Source of the DNA: JAQBYK01 sp964499425
GTDB taxonomy: Bacteria; Patescibacteriota; Gracilibacteria; UBA1369; LOWO2-01-FULL-3
Reading direction: 5' to 3'
Assembly: GCA_964499425.1 (NCBI GenBank)
Contig: CAZCLD010000007.1
Location: 1 to 40,979 of the forward strand
Length of the DNA: 40,979 nucleotides
Shown: piece after piece, positions 39,257 through 40,979 of the stretch
How the letters are laid out: each line of letters begins with the position of its first letter
How positions within the stretch are numbered: position 1 is the first letter of the stretch
Made by a program: the position numbers and the translations under genes
Notes under the pieces: model-generated
The model's input: the letters and a program-made list of their open reading frames with translations, nothing else
Told to the model about the DNA's origin: nothing
Database searches by the model: none

Positions 39257-40612
39257 ATGCCTATCCTCAAGGCAAAACTCAAAAAAGAAAAGGGTTTTAT
39301 ATCCATCGTGGCTCTTGGAATTTTTGCGCTACTGTCAATTTTCGGCATCATAATACAACAAACGGTTGTAGACACTTTTCAAAGCGTAAAAAATACGAAT
39401 AATTACTACTCAGCACGCGATATCGCTGATTCAGTGATGGAAATGCTCCAATTTGAGCTCAATAAACACGATGTTGGATTCAACACGGAAGAAAACGGGG
39501 AGACTTCCATCCACTGTGAATTTGTAAATGGCTCAACAGATAGCTCCAACAGTTTTTGCTCACAGATTATAGATCTACTCGACGTTCGTCCTGTAACAGT
39601 GGACCTAGAGATTAAAGGCAGACCAGAGGACAACGAAAAATTAGCAACAACCAAATGTCTATCTGGCACTAATTTGTCTGAGAATATTAATGATAGTTGT
39701 TATTCAGTGCCATTCCCTGGGACTGGAGATGCAGGAGAAAGATGCAACATGTATATACCAGAGTTTGGTGTTGCTGGAAGCACAAAAATCCCAGCCAACA
39801 TTATCACAGGAGGAAATCCAGCTAATAATGAATATGGGGATGTTGATCAGTTGAACTATCCATGTAATTGGAACAAATTGACCTTTGGTAGCAGTCTCAC
39901 AGATAGAGTAGCTATACCTCTTTATTACGATGATGGTTCTGAAATTAAAAACCCTTTCAATACCCAGCCAGGGGGAGGAGGTACTTCAGCTACGAAATTA
40001 GTTTTACGCATTAGGCCTCCATGTTTGCCGTGCTACAAAACAGCACAGGGCGGGGCTCAACCATCGGACACACGAAGTTGCGAGAGCGGGCAGGATGAAA
40101 ATGTTTGCCCTGACAATCAGAGATATCAATTAAATACAGACGAAAACGACATAATAGTCCAATGGAATCTGACAGGGATTTGTGAAAACAGCTCTGGAAC
40201 CAAAGAAGAGTGCGGTTTGATTTCGGATCCAAACGAGTTAGATTCTACAATAAATGAAGAAAGGGTAAATGATAGCAGCAGCGCATACAATGTACTGGGC
40301 AATGAAAGTATAGGGATTGTAACCAATGTTCATCCACAAATTGGAGGCACCTTTATTACTGATACAGTGGATCTTTCCGGGCAACTCCCAAAATATGAAA
40401 AAGCAATTCTAAATCTATACTTAAACGAGGCACTCATATCTACCAACAATAAGAATATTCCATATCTTGAATATCAAGTCTTTACTGACCGACCCATAGC
40501 AAATCCAAAGACAAAGATACATGTGACAGTTAATGTAGATGGCAATGTATTTACGAAAACGCTATCTAAGGAGAATCAAAAATCCATAATAGATTTTGCG
40601 ATCCAGAACTAA
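39257..40612 (+). CDS. PilX-like minor pilin or assembly protein
   Basis: 451 aa. A basic N terminus (KAKLKKEKG) precedes FISIVALGIFALLSIFGIII, which looks like a class III signal peptide but lacks Glu5, as in PilX/GspK-type components. The extracytoplasmic part is large, with at least ten cysteines (IHCEF, CGLISD and the cluster RPPCLPCYKT with CESGQDENVC), so disulfides are likely. The C-terminal third (ILNLYLNEALIS, IHVTVNVDGNVFTKTL) is beta-rich. It is transcribed away from the three pseudopilins and probably joins the same pilus or secretion tip. A TATAGT (39237-39242) lies 14 nt before the ATG. Confidence 0.7.
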   Translation: MPILKAKLKKEKGFISIVALGIFALLSIFGIIIQQTVVDTFQSVKNTNNYYSARDIADSVMEMLQFELNKHDVGFNTEENGETSIHCEFVNGSTDSSNSFCSQIIDLLDVRPVTVDLEIKGRPEDNEKLATTKCLSGTNLSENINDSCYSVPFPGTGDAGERCNMYIPEFGVAGSTKIPANIITGGNPANNEYGDVDQLNYPCNWNKLTFGSSLTDRVAIPLYYDDGSEIKNPFNTQPGGGGTSATKLVLRIRPPCLPCYKTAQGGAQPSDTRSCESGQDENVCPDNQRYQLNTDENDIIVQWNLTGICENSSGTKEECGLISDPNELDSTINEERVNDSSSAYNVLGNESIGIVTNVHPQIGGTFITDTVDLSGQLPKYEKAILNLYLNEALISTNNKNIPYLEYQVFTDRPIANPKTKIHVTVNVDGNVFTKTLSKENQKSIIDFAIQN

Positions 40613-40626
40613 TTCCTAAAGGGATT

Positions 40627-40656
40627 GGGGCCACCGCTTTTTCAAGCAGCGGCCCC
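40627..40656. terminator. G+C-rich hairpin between convergent genes
   Basis: GGGG (40627-40630) and CCGCT (40634-40638) pair with AGCGG (40648-40652) and CCCC (40653-40656), with a 3-nt bulge and a 9-nt loop. No T run follows on the forward strand. A second small palindrome ACTAGA/TCTAGT lies at 40662-40680. Both sit between two gene ends, so termination is plausible. Confidence 0.4.
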
Positions 40657-40675
40657 ATGCAACTAGAATCCCGGT

Positions 40676-40979
40676 CTAGTCAGGTGGGATCCGGATCACG
40701 ATATCCAAATTCGCCAAATCGCTGGCAAAAGAGGGTACCGAAACATCCGGATCACGTGGAGGGTTGATTTGCAGACGATTTTCAGGCACCCACACCGAAA
40801 AGGCTCGTCCTTCCTTGTTCCAGGCACGCAAGCCTTCAGGTCCACCGTGAATCACTACGGCAGCTGGCAGATCGATGCAGTCGAAACTGGCATACATCTG
40901 CATTTCCGGGGCAAGAATACCCTGAAAATAAGGAGTGGGACCGGAGGTAGCGATCTCGAAGTCACCCCCAGGCGACCAC
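40676..40979 (-). CDS. C-terminal end of an unrecognised protein, partial at right edge
   Basis: The reverse strand is open from the right edge to a TAG at 40676-40678, giving about 100 residues. Readable parts include FEIATSGPTPYFQGILAPE, CIDLPAAVVIHGGPEGLRAW, GRAFSVWVPENRLQINPP and LANLDIVIRIPPD. It looks like real coding sequence: balanced, rich in G and P, no low complexity. An internal ATG at 40903 is not a likely start, because the frame continues upstream without a break. The family is not recognised. G+C is about 54% over 40681-40860, clearly above the neighbouring genes, which suggests foreign origin or a chimeric contig end. Confidence 0.5.
   Translation of the reverse strand, partial: WSPGGDFEIATSGPTPYFQGILAPEMQMYASFDCIDLPAAVVIHGGPEGLRAWNKEGRAFSVWVPENRLQINPPRDPDVSVPSFASDLANLDIVIRIPPD

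Noticed and set aside
1..40979. Alternative genetic code with TGA as glycine or tryptophan, as in some CPR lineages
   Set aside because: TGA ends several intact genes at the expected place and does not occur inside conserved ones.
1..40979. CRISPR array, transposase, integrase, rRNA or tRNA genes
   Set aside because: No regularly spaced repeats, no recombinase motifs and no conserved rRNA or cloverleaf sequence were found.

Overview
The window looks like part of a small, compact bacterial genome of the Candidate Phyla Radiation (Patescibacteria), possibly Peregrinibacteria-like. That placement is inferred from gene content and style, not from a marker phylogeny. Supporting observations are tight gene packing, often with overlapping ends; near absence of Shine-Dalgarno sequences; many start codons exactly 6-7 nt after a TATAAT-like -10 box (leaderless transcription); lineage-typical families (Cys-rich zinc-ribbon protein, MEMO-CapA fusion, pseudopilins, SLH and LamG surface proteins); and many unrecognised large helical proteins. 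The code is standard: TGA ends cysQ, the VanY fusion and the MEMO-CapA gene. Ten Ns at 29092-29101 show that this is a scaffolded, probably metagenomic, assembly.

Layout. 1-2015 (-): a broken LamG-domain surface protein with a frameshift and no start, open at the left edge. 2016-2754: gene-free, repeat-rich DNA. 2755-6195: cysQ-like phosphatase, a small Arg-rich ORF, an SLH surface protein and a coiled-coil protein. 6268-9493: cold-shock protein, a FeoB permease without its G domain, a thioredoxin-DsbD membrane protein and a small membrane protein. 9580-11226: a 33-cysteine zinc-ribbon protein. 11285-19123: a GDPD-like protein with a G8 tract at its 5' end, a 926-aa helical protein preceded by a 43-aa coupled ORF, an SH3-methyltransferase-like-VanY fusion and a membrane protein. 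19229-23641 (+): purA-malic enzyme, then a cation/proton antiporter overlapping a membrane thioredoxin-like protein. 23643-28370: beta-CASP nuclease; the rlmH-glutaredoxin-MEMO/CapA operon diverging from rnhA; trxA. 28440-32262: two unrecognised cytoplasmic proteins and a lipoprotein. 32393-36775 (+): a PGRP amidase/SpoIID protein interrupted by a frameshift, then tsaB-rsmI. 36772-40612: three overlapping pseudopilin genes diverging from a PilX-like gene. 40676-40979: the end of a G+C-richer gene running off the right edge.

Functional themes are cell-wall and surface work (amidase-SpoIID, VanY fusion, SLH, LamG, CapA, pseudopilins), thiol chemistry (five thioredoxin-fold proteins plus the Cys-rich protein) and information housekeeping (rnhA, rlmH, rsmI, tsaB, beta-CASP nuclease, csp). 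No rRNA, tRNA, CRISPR array, transposase or integrase was seen.
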